A stretch of 64,000 nt of DNA from Hermatobates lingyangjiaoensis (GCA_026182355.1 JAPFBL010000001.1:1674001-1738000); one strand, 5' to 3'; positions 46,069 through 58,060 are shown, counted from the stretch's first letter. Program-made: numbers and translations. Notes: a model not told the origin generated them from the letters alone.

Positions 46069-46070
<2 letters not shown>

Positions 46071-46098
<28 letters not shown>
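46071..46098. repeat. (TA)n microsatellite
   Basis: TA run between two PLE-derived inverted repeats. Confidence 0.95.
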
Positions 46099-46102
<4 letters not shown>

Positions 46103-46390
46103 CAATATAGACAAAGAAACATAGAGAAATCAAAAGAACACACTTACAGTCTCTAATTTTCGGTTTGAACCATCTTCAGGGGAGATAAGAGAGGGAAACC
46201 AAGCGCACTGGTTCAGAGACGGTTAATGTTAACATGTTAACATGCGGCAACATTGTTGGTCTCCAACCGTCTCTGAACCAGTGCTCTTGGTTTCCCTCTC
46301 TTATCTCTCCTGAAGACGGTTCAAACCAAAAATTAGAGACTGTAAGTGTGTTCTTTTGATTTCTCTATGTTTCTTTGTCTATATTGAACT
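46099..46390. repeat. Inverted repeat with 126-bp arms (PLE 3' ends)
   Basis: Left arm 46099-46224 and right arm 46265-46390 are reverse complements with about four to six differences. Blocks include AGTTCAATATAGACAAAGAA, ACATAGAGAAATCAAAAGAA, CTTACAGTCTCTAA, GAGATAAGAGAGGGAAACC and GGTTCAGAGACGGTT. The right arm carries CTCCTGAAGACGGTTCAAAC, then AAAAATTAGAGAC, i.e. a CTGAAGA core with a GGTT/AACC helix. The 40-bp spacer contains ATGTTAACATGTTAACATG. A TA run borders the left side; the right side reaches another at 46430. Confidence 0.88.
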
Positions 46391-46429
46391 ATTTTTGTCC
46401 GTTTTGGATCGTATTTCTAACGAAAAAGT

Positions 46430-46454
46430 GTATATATATATATATATATATATA
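46430..46454. repeat. (TA)n microsatellite
   Basis: TA run about 40 bp right of the large inverted repeat. Confidence 0.95.
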
Positions 46455-48390
46455 CGTAACAATCAAGAAGTTCTTCGTAAAAGTATTTTTATTACAGTTA
46501 ATATATTTTTGAGACTTTATCAGATACAAAAACGAAATGTATTTGAAGTAATTCAGCAATTTATAACTTATGAAAAGAAATATCATTGTTTTCTTATTCA
46601 AAAGACAAAATATAGAAAAAATTATAAAGAAAGAATTTATCAACATAATGATTCTATAAGAACATATTATTAAATATTTAAAATTAATATGTTGCTTTCA
46701 ATCAAAGAGAAACAAATATTACTTGAGATTTATAATGCATATATTTAACATCAAGTGGAAATATAATTTTTAAAAAAATTATTAAATTATTCCGGTCAAT
46801 TTATCATTAATACAACAGAGAACTCGTTGTAGAACGAGTACTTCTTCGTAGAACAGAGAAATACGGGATATCAAATTAATTAACGGGACATTAAATGTAC
46901 AGATTAGAGTAAATAAAAAATTGCAAAGCATAATACAAATATATATACTGGTATGTGTTCTACCCTTCTATAAAAGCCAGTAGTACTAATATACTAATAA
47001 TGCACTTATAATGTACTTAACACATGAATTCTTAAACAAATTACTTATCCAGAACTCATCAAATATATGAATGCAGAATAAGGAATATCAGTCAATCCAT
47101 TACAAGAAAAACTACTGAAACTTTAGAGTAGAGAAAGGTTGTATCAAATAACTCCTAGAGTACAAGATTTCTTTATCAAGGAGCTTCATCAAAAGGCTTT
47201 TAACATTTTTATTTCTCATTTTCTTTGTTATTATTTAGAACCTTTGTTTGCAGAGTCTAGTTTCATTAACAAGTTTTTAGCCAGACAGATGTAAATACGA
47301 GTATGATTTAAATTTAAAAATGAAGGAAGATCACATGAAACAAAAAAAAACACCCATTATGATTTCAAACATTTTCTTCAATCTTTTGAAATCAAACATC
47401 AACCAAAACTTTAAAATTGTGTTTTTGCAGCGCTATAGTTTATTTTGAACTTCATTTCCCATTTTGAATTATTTTGTCATTTCAAGTGGATGGATATGCT
47501 AAATATAAAATAAACTGCCAAATGGCCAATAAATATATGAATTACTGAGCAAATGAAATTAATATTAATAAAAATTTTTGATTGCAATAATAATTATGTT
47601 AAACAAAAATTAATTTATGGTTTTATGAGCTACTGGAATAGTTTATTAAATGTGAACTATATCAGGTTAAGTGAATAGCAGTGTTTCATGTTTATCTTCA
47701 GATACGTAGTTATTTAAACCTCTAAATCTAATAGCTCAGTTTTAAAATGTTTTACATTTGCTTATAACAAATTTTAAGTAAAACCAAAAATTCGTCATTG
47801 AACATGTGATTCGATACTAGAAAACTGAGTGATTCCACAAGCAAGAATATTAATTGAAATACAAAAAATACGAGCGTTTATTTACATTAATTGAAAAAAA
47901 TCATGAAAGAACGACTAATGAATATTTAGTATGTATAGTTACCTTAGACGTATTGTAAAAGTCAACAAACATGTCAGCCCGATGATACAACTGTATTGGA
48001 GCCTATCATTACCGATCACTTTATCTTTTTCAGATGGACTATTGTTTTGTTGAACTTAATCATAGCTTGGACCTGGTTGATAAGAGAAGGCGTAATTGAC
48101 AAAAATAAAGGAATACTACAGGCTAACATTTATATTATTTTAATTAAATTGGTCAATGGTTAAAATTGCTCTTACAGAATATTTTGTTTCTCAGTGAAGA
48201 TATTTGTGTTGTACAAAGTGCGTCACCTGCGACGTGTAAACGTCAGGATGGGTGTTGTGGCCTTACCAACATCGTCGTTACATGGCCAACAACAGCAGAT
48301 TAGGCTTTAACAAGCAATAATGAGAAGCTATATTTATTAGAGAGCAGACAAAGCTGAATAAGTAATTTATATAATTTGAGGGTGGCCGAG
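46455..48390. other. AT-rich non-coding stretch
   Basis: No gene or named repeat seen. The 105-codon frame 46356-46673 is created partly by the TA tract (YIYIYI) and is not a gene. Confidence 0.5.
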
Positions 48391-48394
48391 GTCG

Positions 48395-48880
48395 GAGACC
48401 CCGGACCACTTTACCTGACTACGTGACAAGAAGAGAGGTACTCACATTGGCTGCGTTCTGCCATCACCACATGGAACACAAGAAAGCACAGATTAGTCAG
48501 CTAGCCTTAATAATCTCCATTAGCCCTCCTGTCATATTATAACAGTATTAATAATAAAAGGAGACTCGCCCCATTATGGGCCCATTATCTTTATGAAGAG
48601 ATAAATCTCTCGGAGGTAATAGAGCAAGTAATGGCCACTAGTAATGGGGGGGGGCGGTTTTCCCTCGAAATTGCGCCAATTTGTCTCGGATTGATTCCAC
48701 CGCGCTACAAACAGGGACCTATTTGTCCGCTTTGTGATGAAAGGCACCGCTTCCTTGCTCATCAACTCACTTACACAAACAATATTAATTACCCTGTATG
48801 CTCTCTAAGTTTGCGACACAACTTGGGCACGCTCCATACCCCCTTCACTTTTGTAAATATATTCCCCTGTTTTATTTCAT
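48395..48880. other. GC-elevated block, candidate cis-regulatory module
   Basis: It contains a dense set of TAAT/ATTA cores: CCTTAATAATCTCCATTAGC (48505-48524), TATTAATAATAAAAGG, and the duplicated CCATTATGGGCCCATTAT (48571-48588). GTAATGGGGGGGGGCGG (48642-48658) includes a G run. Frames on both strands (48574-48765 -, 48631-48882 +) are unrecognisable. The pattern fits a developmental enhancer but is inference. Confidence 0.4.
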
Positions 48881-49510
48881 AGAATACTTCCTGAAAGCGG
48901 CGACACACTAATGTTTCTTGCAGAAGAAACGTAAAGAATATTAAACTAAAATGAGGTTACCAAAGAGATAACATTTCAAAGGAGTCAGACTCAAAGGGAA
49001 GGCTAACTATCCCCACTCTATATGATCAAGGATTCCCATAGGATGCGTCACCTTTAATGCCAACCATATACAATCCAAGTTCTGGATTATTTCGCAGATA
49101 AATTTTCTTCAGACGGATTTAAATAACAATAATTTCCCATAATTATATCCAGTTAATTATCATTAAAAAAGAATTACTAATTCTATGTGATATCATCGAT
49201 ACTAAAACTCACTTTAAATAATCATGAAGTTTGAAGAATTACGTAACTTCACTTACAAACTCAACAAACCTAAAGATCATTCCTTACCTCGTAGAGTAAT
49301 CTGCATAATCAGCTGCAGTTTAATGAACGATAATGTTTTAAATTATTTCACTGCTATTCCTGGCGTGTATGTTTAAATGTATACCAAAGATTATCAAAAA
49401 AACGGACCAATTTACATTTTGACAGAAAGATGTAAAAAGAAATGTCAACAAACACTTGACCATATTAGTTGACAAAATTATAAGTTGTACAAATACAAGT
49501 TATAGAAATT
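48881..49510. other. AT-rich non-coding stretch
   Basis: No gene or named repeat seen. Confidence 0.5.
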
Positions 49511-49514
49511 ACCC

Positions 49515-49565
49515 CAATCTACCACTCTAGAGGGGAGAACGTAAGCCACTGGGCTACCCTGGCCC
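49515..49565 (-). mobile_element. Fragment of a tRNA-like SINE head
   Basis: Minus strand: GGGGCCAGGGTAGCCCAGTG, then GCTTACGTTCTCCCCTCTAG. The A-box-like GGTAGCCCAGTGG and the GGCCAG start resemble the heads at 2870 and 24684(-). The B box and body are missing. Confidence 0.45.
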
Positions 49566-49707
49566 CATCAAAACATTAAATCCACTACTAAAGCCAATTT
49601 ATCAATCAGTTTTCAAAAATTTAGTCACAATTAATACCTGAAAGATAATAGTATTAATTGTAAGACCTATAAATAATATATAATAGTAAGCATATATACG
49701 TTTAGAC

Positions 49708-50258
49708 CAGAGTTTTTCAAACTTCTTTCGACGCGGAACCTGGTTGGTTCCAGTAACTTTCCCGGGAATCCCAGATTCTAATGATTTCTTACAATAATAA
49801 TATAAATATTTTGATATGCCTTTTTAAATAGTATGTTGTTTAAAAACAATTAAACAAGTAATATTACGGCAATGTGTATTTTTCGAATAAAAATTCAAAA
49901 CTAAAAATTTTTATTTTCATATTTCCACAAGTGCATAACACTTAAAACAGAATTACTAGCAATTATAACACAGAGTTTGTTTTGTAATCATTTTTGGCTT
50001 TATAGTTGAGAGTTTGATTCTCAGGTTAGCCCCAGCATTAAGTCTACTTCGGTATTTGGTTTCTATAGTAGTTTAAAGGGAAAATCCAGTTTCACATAAG
50101 TAGGTAGTGGGAAATGGCAGCAATATGTGAAGTGCTACTTTGTAATAGCAGGAAATTCGGGAATCAAATAGCTCCAAAAACTGACTAGTGATTCATCCTA
50201 AATATGAATAAAATTTTGACCACTTCTACTTATGGGTATATGTATTATTCATACTTAT

Positions 50259-50294
<36 letters not shown>

Positions 50295-50462
50295 GTATAA
50301 ACATTATTCGGTTTCATGATTCACAAGAAATATAGAAGAATTCCATACCCACAACAACAAAAATTTTTTATAAAAATGTTTTAACTAAATATTTTTCACG
50401 GAACCCCAGACAGTCCGTTAAGGAACCACTGGGTTCCACGGAACCCACTTTGGGAACCTCTG
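49708..50462. mobile_element. hAT-type non-autonomous DNA transposon, 755 bp
   Basis: The 8-bp flanks GTTTAGAC (49700-49707) and GTCTAGAC (50463-50470) differ at one base. The termini are inverted: left CAGAGTTTTTCAAAC, right on the minus strand CAGAGGTTCCCAAAG. GGAACC/GGTTCC subterminal units recur at both ends (about 49736-49750 and 50400-50455). No transposase frame. A (TA)n run (50261-50292) with flanking GGGTATA..ATTATTC duplicates sits inside. It is a different family from 21094-21706 but the same superfamily; the mismatched duplication and TIRs point to greater age. Confidence 0.88.
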
Positions 50463-50470
50463 GTCTAGAC

Positions 50471-50990
50471 AAAAGCCAAGTTGCATAAAGCAATGATTTC
50501 AATTAAAATTAGTCATTTTAATTCCACATACTAACAGATAATATTTGTATGGCTTAAACATTTTTATATGTTATTAAATGTTTTAGATAATGATAATATT
50601 TACAAACCGGTTTTTCACAAGTTGAATGTACCAACAAAGATCGAAGGAAAAAGAAGCTTGTGTTTAAGTAATTTTCACATAAAAGCATTATAATCATCAT
50701 TAATCAATCCACCACGATATATATAAGATGCTAACTAAAGCAATTACGAAAGTAAAATAAATGACTGTAATGAATTTTGAAAAGTAAATAAAAAAAAACA
50801 GTTATCAGTTACATTAAAGATCAGCGATTATTAAAAGCTAGTCCTTGTTGTTTCTAATGCCCAAACTTATAAAGTTTCTATCGTATCTTTAGTGATACCC
50901 TGTGACAGAAAGTGTAGCTTATTTATTATTTTGCACTTATTTTAGTAATCAGCGCGTGATGTTACCGGGTTGATTGTACAATAGGAGACA
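50471..50990. other. AT-rich non-coding stretch
   Basis: No gene or named repeat seen. Confidence 0.5.
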
Positions 50991-50999
50991 GCATTTTGT

Positions 51000-51208
51000 C
51001 TCACTCAAATTTATTGGAATAAGGATTTCTTACGAATACCTAAAATCGTACAGGGTCGGGACTGACAGCTTTTCGCCCTTCTCCAATAGATGACATACAC
51101 AAGATTTCCCATCTCCTGCACTAAAATCTAGGAGTTTTCAAGATTCGAATTTGTAACCTTCAGTACTAAAGACAAGCAAGTAACTTAACCTACAGCTGAC
51201 TGCATTAT
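51000..51208 (-). mobile_element. SINE, second subfamily, minus strand
   Basis: Minus strand: a tRNA-like head at 51136-51208 with CTGTAGGTTAAGTTACTTGC in the A-box position and TACAAATTCGAATCTTG in the B-box position. The body follows with CTAGATTTTAGTGCAGGAG, ATGGGAAATCTTGTGTATGT and CAGTCCCGACCCTGTACG. The CCCGACCCTGTACGATTTTA block corresponds to GAGCCTGTACGATGTCAGG in the SINE at 2868-3192, so the two subfamilies share part of their body. A second relic is at 4300-4476. Confidence 0.65.
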
Positions 51209-51209
51209 T

Positions 51210-52329
51210 CAACTGAGTGCAAGATATTATCATCATCTTCGTACTTCTTCATTTTTATCAATTTTAAAACTTCGAATTATATTTATAAGCTGTTGAATTA
51301 ATACTTCATTATAAAGTTTTATTTAATATTTTGTTCTCTACTTTTAATATTTACCAAATTATGTTTCTTTTGGGTTTTTTGATTATTTCTGAATAATGAC
51401 TGTATTTGTATTATGATTATTTTTATTTGCAAAACAACTGTTCAATTATTTTATACCTGCATAAACGAATATGAAAGTTGCAATAAATGGTTCACTCCAT
51501 TGATAAATAAGCTACAGTTAACAATTGTCTTGATGGAGTATTAAAAGCTAGATTATTTGTAGTGAATCATTAAGCCGGTGGCTAACTGATTCATCAAGAC
51601 AGCTCTGCTGCACCGCACCCCACAGTAACTTTAACAGTTATACTAAACTTCTCTCAAACAGGTTGTTTGCAAATCTTAGTAGTAAACATAAATCCTAGCA
51701 CATACACCGAGTATTAGGACGGAAAAGAGGTAATTATAATATGAAGGAACACATAACAGGAACTGTTCTTTTACAATCAAGTTACATGAAAATAATGCAA
51801 AAATAATCAGCTACCGTAAAAATTTGGCCTTTTTAGCCAAAAATAAATCAAAATGTTAAGTGTCATTTACTCGACATAAAAGGTATGGAATTAAATATCT
51901 GAATACCTAATAAGTATATGTTTTGAAGGTGTTTATTAACTTAATAATTTAATATAATAAAAAGATAATTTATTATCTTTTAAATTAAGTTTTTCATTCT
52001 CACTGTTTACTCAAACACTAACGAAACTGCTTTACTTTTAAATTAGAATAATACTTCTTGTTATAGTTTTAGCGTTCCATCGAGTTACAACAAAAACTTT
52101 TTAAAAATTTCAAAATAAAGAAAACAGAATTAACTTTTTCCAGATTTAGCAAATGTAACAAAACTTTATTTAGAGTTCAATATAATAATAAACTCGTTCA
52201 ATGGTTAAAATTTCTTTAACAGGAACAAGGGAATTGAAAGATAAAACAGACAAAATAAGAGGAAATTTAGGTAACAAAAAGTTCTTGGTTGGGATTACAA
52301 GAGTTGAAGTAGGGATGTTACATGGAGGA
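51210..52329. other. AT-rich non-coding stretch
   Basis: No gene or named repeat seen. Confidence 0.5.
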
Positions 52330-52680
52330 TAAAAATGACTTTGGGTGGAATAGGGATAATGAAGGGTTGAGTTTGGCCCGAGGGTGGAGAAACAAAGGGA
52401 GGCGGGAGGGAGAGGTTGATAATTAAAGTGGAAAGTTGGAAGGTATATAGGGGCAAGTAATTAGGGCTTGTGTAGTAACTGCGCTCGGGGCCAACAGCGA
52501 ATCTTCCCTAATAAGCGTTCTCATTAGTCGGCGGGAACAAGTTCCAATATCTGCGAGGGCCACCACCCTCTGCTGGCTAAGACCGTCCTGCGGTCTACAA
52601 TGGCCACGCTCCCAGACACACCCACGCACTCCACCGCCTCAATCCATACCAAACCAAACCAACTACCCCCAAACTTGTCT
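52330..52680. other. GC-elevated block, candidate cis-regulatory module
   Basis: Homeodomain-like AAGTAATTAGGG (52454-52465), CTAATAAGC and CATTAGTCGG lie within about 85 bp of GC-rich flanks. The minus frame 52423-52629 is unrecognisable. No repeat hallmarks. Confidence 0.35.
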
Positions 52681-54283
52681 TTTCACCAATGACACGAGAT
52701 ACTAAGTCAAAATGGTAGACAAAATAAAGTCAAATGGTAAACAAAAAGGTAGACAAATAAAAGGCAGATACCTTTAATTTTCATCAATTCCGTTATTCCA
52801 TATGGTGTAAAGCTATTTTTATTGAGAGATTGATGAAATGATTATTTTTCTTATTATTAAACACTAAAATACAGAGTGCCACAAAAAAAGTGACATATTT
52901 TCGCAGGTCGATAATTTTAGATTGTCTGGTTGAAGAAATTATAAATTTTCATACAATACACACAAACATATTAAAATTTTATATTTATTGCTTAGTGTTT
53001 CCGCTTTTCAGGTTGTGCAATGCTTTTAAGTTAAAAGCAAACTCCTTTGGAAGTATGCTCAAAGAGAGGCACACTGGATATTAAAAGCAGAGAAGTTTTA
53101 AAAGTCTTATTCCATTCGTTTTCTCAGGACATGCTAAATCATTACTGTGGCATATCACTTGAAACTCATCTCCTAGTGGAATTTATTGAGACTTTAGGAG
53201 TTAGCCAAGAACAAGTTCGACCTTCCCTTCCGATGTTGATCAATCTCAGTCACACTGACTGAGAAAATGGTCTTTGCTATGTTTTATGACTATCCTCATT
53301 GTCAGAACTCCAAGATTCACTTGTAGTGAAACGATTAGCTCAAGGAATATTTCGTAACATACATAAGATGATAGTAACATAATGATCAAAGCATCTTAAA
53401 AAAAATATTCAACATAGGAAGAACAAATCATAGAGATATTGACAAGCCTATACACAGCTTTTGGAATGACACAATCATAAGTATAGGAAATATTATTTGA
53501 ATATAATTACAGTTAATATATTATTAAAAATGAAAATATCATCTCACCTTTTTATACGTGCTATGTTTTAAAATTATTACAATCCAACCAAAAAGTGTAA
53601 TCCACCAGTTGGAAAAAAAACAGGAACTATCCGGTTGTAATAATTCCTTGACGAGATCATTTTAAATTCGTTAACGATAGAGTTAACACTTCCTTGACAA
53701 TATTTTTCAAAATAATTTTAAGGCACTGTTGAAACCTTTATTTCTAAATAATTGAGTAACTTGTGGAAATTAATCATTCGATAATATCAAGTCAAATACG
53801 AATAAGATAAGAGATACAACTTTCAATGCAAATAAATAGGAAATGTTTATAATATTTCTTGAATAGTATAATAATTTTCCTCACAAGCAAACTTGAAGCT
53901 ACTCTTAGATGAAAAGATCTCCTGTGTGATTGTTATTAGAGGCTGTTGAATACAATGTAGTGAGAACACTCACGAAAAAGTACAAGTAGTTGCTTTAAGA
54001 AAACTTGAGCATTAATTAACAAATATATTGGTAAAACTTAAGTTAATTAGTAACCATTTTACCAGTATAGAACTCACTAGGGCTTTAGAAACTAATAAGA
54101 GAGTATATTTTTAACATCATTATTTGGTAAAGATAATTACACAGTTAAAGCTCAATAGAAAAAACAAAACAGAAAGTAAAATACAAAAATATATATAGGA
54201 CAAGGAGGGTCGGAGGTCAGAAGTCTATAACTCTGGCTTCTGGCAGGGTAGGTGACAGGGAGAAGTGCATTATTTAGAGGGAA
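52681..54283. other. AT-rich non-coding stretch
   Basis: No gene seen. Overlapping short frames at 52890-53262 lack any recognisable domain. 54190-54283 is GC-richer and continues into the direct repeat below. Confidence 0.5.
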
Positions 54284-54372
54284 GAGATTTATAAGGGTAG
54301 CTAGGAGGGGCCTAGACGGAGTATCAGAGCCAGGGGCGGCAAACAGGGAGAGATAAACTGTGGTCGGCAAAC
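54284..54372. repeat. Direct repeat, copy 1 (about 90 bp)
   Basis: AGAGATTTATAAGGGTAGCT, then AGGAGGGGCCTAGACGG up to CTGTGGTCGGCAAAC. It is repeated in the same orientation at 55625-55717 with few differences (for example GACGG to GATAG). Confidence 0.85.
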
Positions 54373-54655
54373 AAATTTAAATAGAAATGTAAGCCAAATC
54401 AAACGGACCATTACCTTCAAACCAAGCATGGTTCAGTTCACAGTAATAGCCCTAACCGCTAACTCAACCTTTAATCAAAGTCTCAACGACTATTCATAAC
54501 GTCAATCAACACTTTGTCAACTTGAAATGGCTGGATGAGAATGTATGGCCAACTTTATCAAGGCTGCCACGCAATCCAGACAACCATCTCTCTATATGAT
54601 TGAAGATTGAAGACGAATTGTCATAAAGATATACTAAAACACCCAAAATTATATT

Positions 54656-55512
54656 AACTAGCTGATCTACCCGGCTTTACCCGGGAAACAATTTAATTTC
54701 AACTCTAATAATAAATTACATATAACGAAAACAATTTAAATTCTCTATAGTTCCGTTACAATTAACTTTTTTGAGATAAACGAAATTAATACAGAATTAA
54801 AATTATAGATTACGCAAAAAATATATAATCTAACAGTGATTATAAATTTAACACATTGTCTAATAATATTGGAAGTTGATAGATTAGATTAAACAAATAA
54901 TAAAAAGAATATTTTTTGCCGAACAATACATCAAGAAATTTGAAAGAAGTCTAAGCTCATTAAATGTGATATGTCTTATCTGTTAAATATGATACGAATT
55001 TTAAACCCCCAAATCGTTTCAATTAGGAACCAGTTAGTTGAAGAGGCTAAACCATATCACATTACATTTCATTCAATGATTTCAATTTGAAAACTTCACA
55101 CAGTTTTAAATGTCCAATTAAAATTATATCAGTAAACAAAATTGTCTCTTAAAAGTTTGAATAACAATATTTTGATGAAATATTATTTGTTTATGAAGAA
55201 GCATTGTATCGAAAAAATAATTGAACAAAGCATATGGAAATATTATCACAAAGAATAACCTACCTGCGGTTGCCATTACCAATTAAAGTCAAAATGTAAA
55301 CAGGTTATACAGCAAACCTTATCTATTATAGGGCCTTAGGGGCCTGGTTAGGCTGCCCTCCAGAGTTTAATAGCCTAAAACCACCTCAAGACCTATAGAA
55401 AGTGCCTTGCAAAAGAATTTTTGAAAAAGGTCCATTGTAGGCCGAATGCATAAGGTACAAACATACATACATACATACAGAGCCACGAAGAGAATTTATA
55501 TATAGATATAAG
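54656..55512 (+). mobile_element. Interspersed element of the ACTAGCTGATC..CCCGG type
   Basis: It starts AACTAGCTGATCTACCCGGC, then TTTACCCGGG. It ends with a (CATA)5 run (about 55461-55479), AGAGCCACGAAGAGAATTTA and TATATAGATATA. This start and end combination is a widespread repeat type in arthropod genomes; I do not know its classification with certainty and I did not find coding sequence. A GC-richer patch (GGGCCTTAGGGGCCTGG, about 55330) lies near the 3' end. It sits between the two 90-bp direct repeats. Confidence 0.65.
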
Positions 55513-55624
55513 GGGTTGCTCAACATCCAGTATCATACCAGTGCATATCGAACGTCAGTCACTGCGAGAGTAGAAATTACTGGTATATACTAAATGCTAA
55601 GAGAAAAAATGAAACAAAGAAAAA

Positions 55625-55717
55625 AGAGATTTATTTATAAGGGTGCTAGGAGGGGCCTAGATAGAGTATCAGAGCCAGGGACGGCAAACAGGTAGAGAAA
55701 AACTGTGGTCGGCAAAC
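55625..55717. repeat. Direct repeat, copy 2 (about 90 bp)
   Basis: Second copy of 54284-54372, about 1.34 kb downstream and beyond the ACTAGCTGATC element. The two copies may be a local duplication or two insertions of an unnamed repeat. Confidence 0.85.
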
Positions 55718-55719
55718 TA

Positions 55720-57640
55720 TAAAATTTCAATTATCAACAAATATAAAATAAAAATAAAATAAATCTCAAAGTCATATCTCTTTAGGTTTTAGAGTTATTG
55801 CAAAAACGATAGCAGCCTTGACTCAGCTAATCGTGTTTCAAGAATGTTAAGTTAGCATTAACTACATTATCAATTTTCAAATAATTTTAAAATATAAATT
55901 AACTGTTTCAAAAGTGCAATGGATTTCAACCTTTTTAAAAATGTCTGTACATTGTGCCAAGTTCTCGTTAAAAATCCCCGCTTTAATAAAATTCATTCAG
56001 ACAGTTCGGGAATCGGGATACATGAAGATGTCCAGAATATAGTTCACCCTTAACTAAAATGGCTCAAAAACAAACCCCACTATAGGACACTGAACTACAT
56101 CAAGCCTATAACTGTGGACAATGACAAAAAAAGTTCATTGTTGCCTCTCTATAGAAAAACATACATTCACAAATAAAAGAAAAATTACTGTCCTTTTTAA
56201 ATTTACACAACCCCAAATTTGTATGTTACTTGATTTCAGTGGTACTTGATGTAACACAATAAAAATTGAACAGGAGTAATTATTACTAACAGTATTTGTA
56301 CGAAATATAATATTAGGTGTACATTACTGAATAATGCACAAAAAATTGTCAATGTAAAAAGTGATTGGTCACATCTCTACGTTATGTCGGTTTTTGTAAA
56401 AGGTATCATACAATTTTTTCAGATATATACCAGAGGTTCTTTTTTTTAAAAACCATGTTCTATAGTCTAAGATTTCAATAAAAAAAAACCTGAATAAAAA
56501 TAAATTCGATTTACTTTATTATCAGTAAAAATTAAAGCGAGTTTATCAACTTTAAGGTACCTTAATCAAGTTTTAACATTTTTTGATAAGGTTTGTTTGC
56601 CTGTCAGTTGGTTAGATGTTATTGAAATTTGACAGAATATTCTTTCAGAAAGAAAGAACCCAACTGTTTTTTGTCAATATTGAATCATAGAAAAGGCACT
56701 TTATGATATTTCATGTGAAAACTAGTACTTTTTTTAAAACTAGTACCTCTTTTCAGGTCAATCTAAAAACCTGAATTTCGTATTTAACATTGTCTTAACT
56801 GGTTATTACACGATACTAATTAAATGAAGTTTAGATTATTACAATAACAATAAAATACTAAAGAACAACTATCTGTGTTCATTCATTAGATTTGTTTAAT
56901 GTAATTTCAAGGTGGTCAAAAAAAGAAAATTGACAATTCAAGAACATTAAACTTGAAGTACGCAGCACTACAAACCAACAACACATTTGGCAATAAAATT
57001 TACTATAGAACACATAGAATAAATGAATAAATATTCCCATAAATTCTGTTAATTTTGTAACTGTGTTTCCATAAACTCCAAAAAACACAGATGAAAGACC
57101 ACAAACAAATAAGTAACTTTCCTTTAAACCGATTGCGATTGCATAAGGTTGTACTAAGAACGACAATTGATTGTTATTTAATCATTAAATAATAAAATAC
57201 AAGTTAATAAAAATAATGAAACAACTAAATTGCCATTTTTGTTCCCATAAATGAGACATCATAATCATTACTAATTTTTGGAACATTTTAAGGAGAATTC
57301 AGAAATGTATGGCACAGGTTTTAGATTGAAGACGAGCAAACGTTTGATTATATTTCCATCAAAATTAGCAAAATTACATTAGCCATATGAAAATATATAA
57401 TTTATAAAATTGTTATTCATTATTTATGATGATTGGCTTATTTATACTATTTCTTTTCATTATTTATGGGAATAGTTTATTTATAGAAAAGTTGAGAGTA
57501 GACTGCTACATACATACTTTTGATATATTTTTACTCTAACACATATATTGTTTATCGCTGATAAACAGCCATGAAAAGATAAATAACTAAAACTAGGATG
57601 CAAGGATAAAATAAAAAGACTTTGATAAAAGTGTTGTTCT
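55720..57640. other. AT-rich non-coding stretch
   Basis: No gene or named repeat seen. The 95-codon minus frame 56879-57166 is hydrophobic but unrecognisable. Confidence 0.5.
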
Positions 57641-58060
57641 CATTAGAGTGGCAACAAAACTAAATTAGAGCCGGCTGGAAGTCAGTGAATCACTTCAAAG
57701 GAACAGGGGAAGCAAGAAAAGCCTCATCTGGGGATGTAAAAGAAGAGCTTCAGTGTCACCGATTCCTCAAAGGACGCTATTAGTTCTTTCTTTTTAGTGT
57801 CTTTTTTTTAAAAAAAAAAGGTAGATCTCATCATGTCGTGGTGAATTAATAACGACCAGGGAGAAGGGATAATAAAAGCTGTACACGTGTCAGGTGGGTC
57901 TCCGGCTGGTTAATTGCGTTCTCTTGTTGGCACAGCGAGACCAGAGGGTTGATTAATGCTCGGCGCGCAGGCTTATGGAGTTGGAATCCCGCGACCTCAG
58001 CCCCCGTCACTGACCACCGGACACCGCATGGACAAGCCACACAACTCCTCCCTTTTCTCT
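57640..58060. other. GC-elevated block, candidate cis-regulatory module
   Basis: 57840-58040 is GC-rich and non-repetitive, with GGTTAATTGCG (57907-57917) and TTGATTAATGC (57949-57959) as homeodomain-like sites. The minus frame 57846-58040 is unrecognisable. Confidence 0.35.

Noticed and set aside
35120..46454. CRISPR-like or other regularly spaced repeat array
   Set aside because: The TA tracts and inverted repeats are irregularly spaced and PLE-derived; the genome is eukaryotic in every feature seen.
7200..46454. Any intact, autonomous transposable element
   Set aside because: No reverse transcriptase, transposase or integrase frame is present anywhere in the window; all copies are truncated or non-autonomous.
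46356..46673. 105-codon plus-strand frame with a YIYIYIYI stretch
   Set aside because: The repeat is translated (TA)n; the rest is Lys/Tyr/Ile-rich AT-biased sequence without a domain. The same applies to other frames with YIYIYI (16768-16965, 35005-35244, 35790-36053, 45658-45882).
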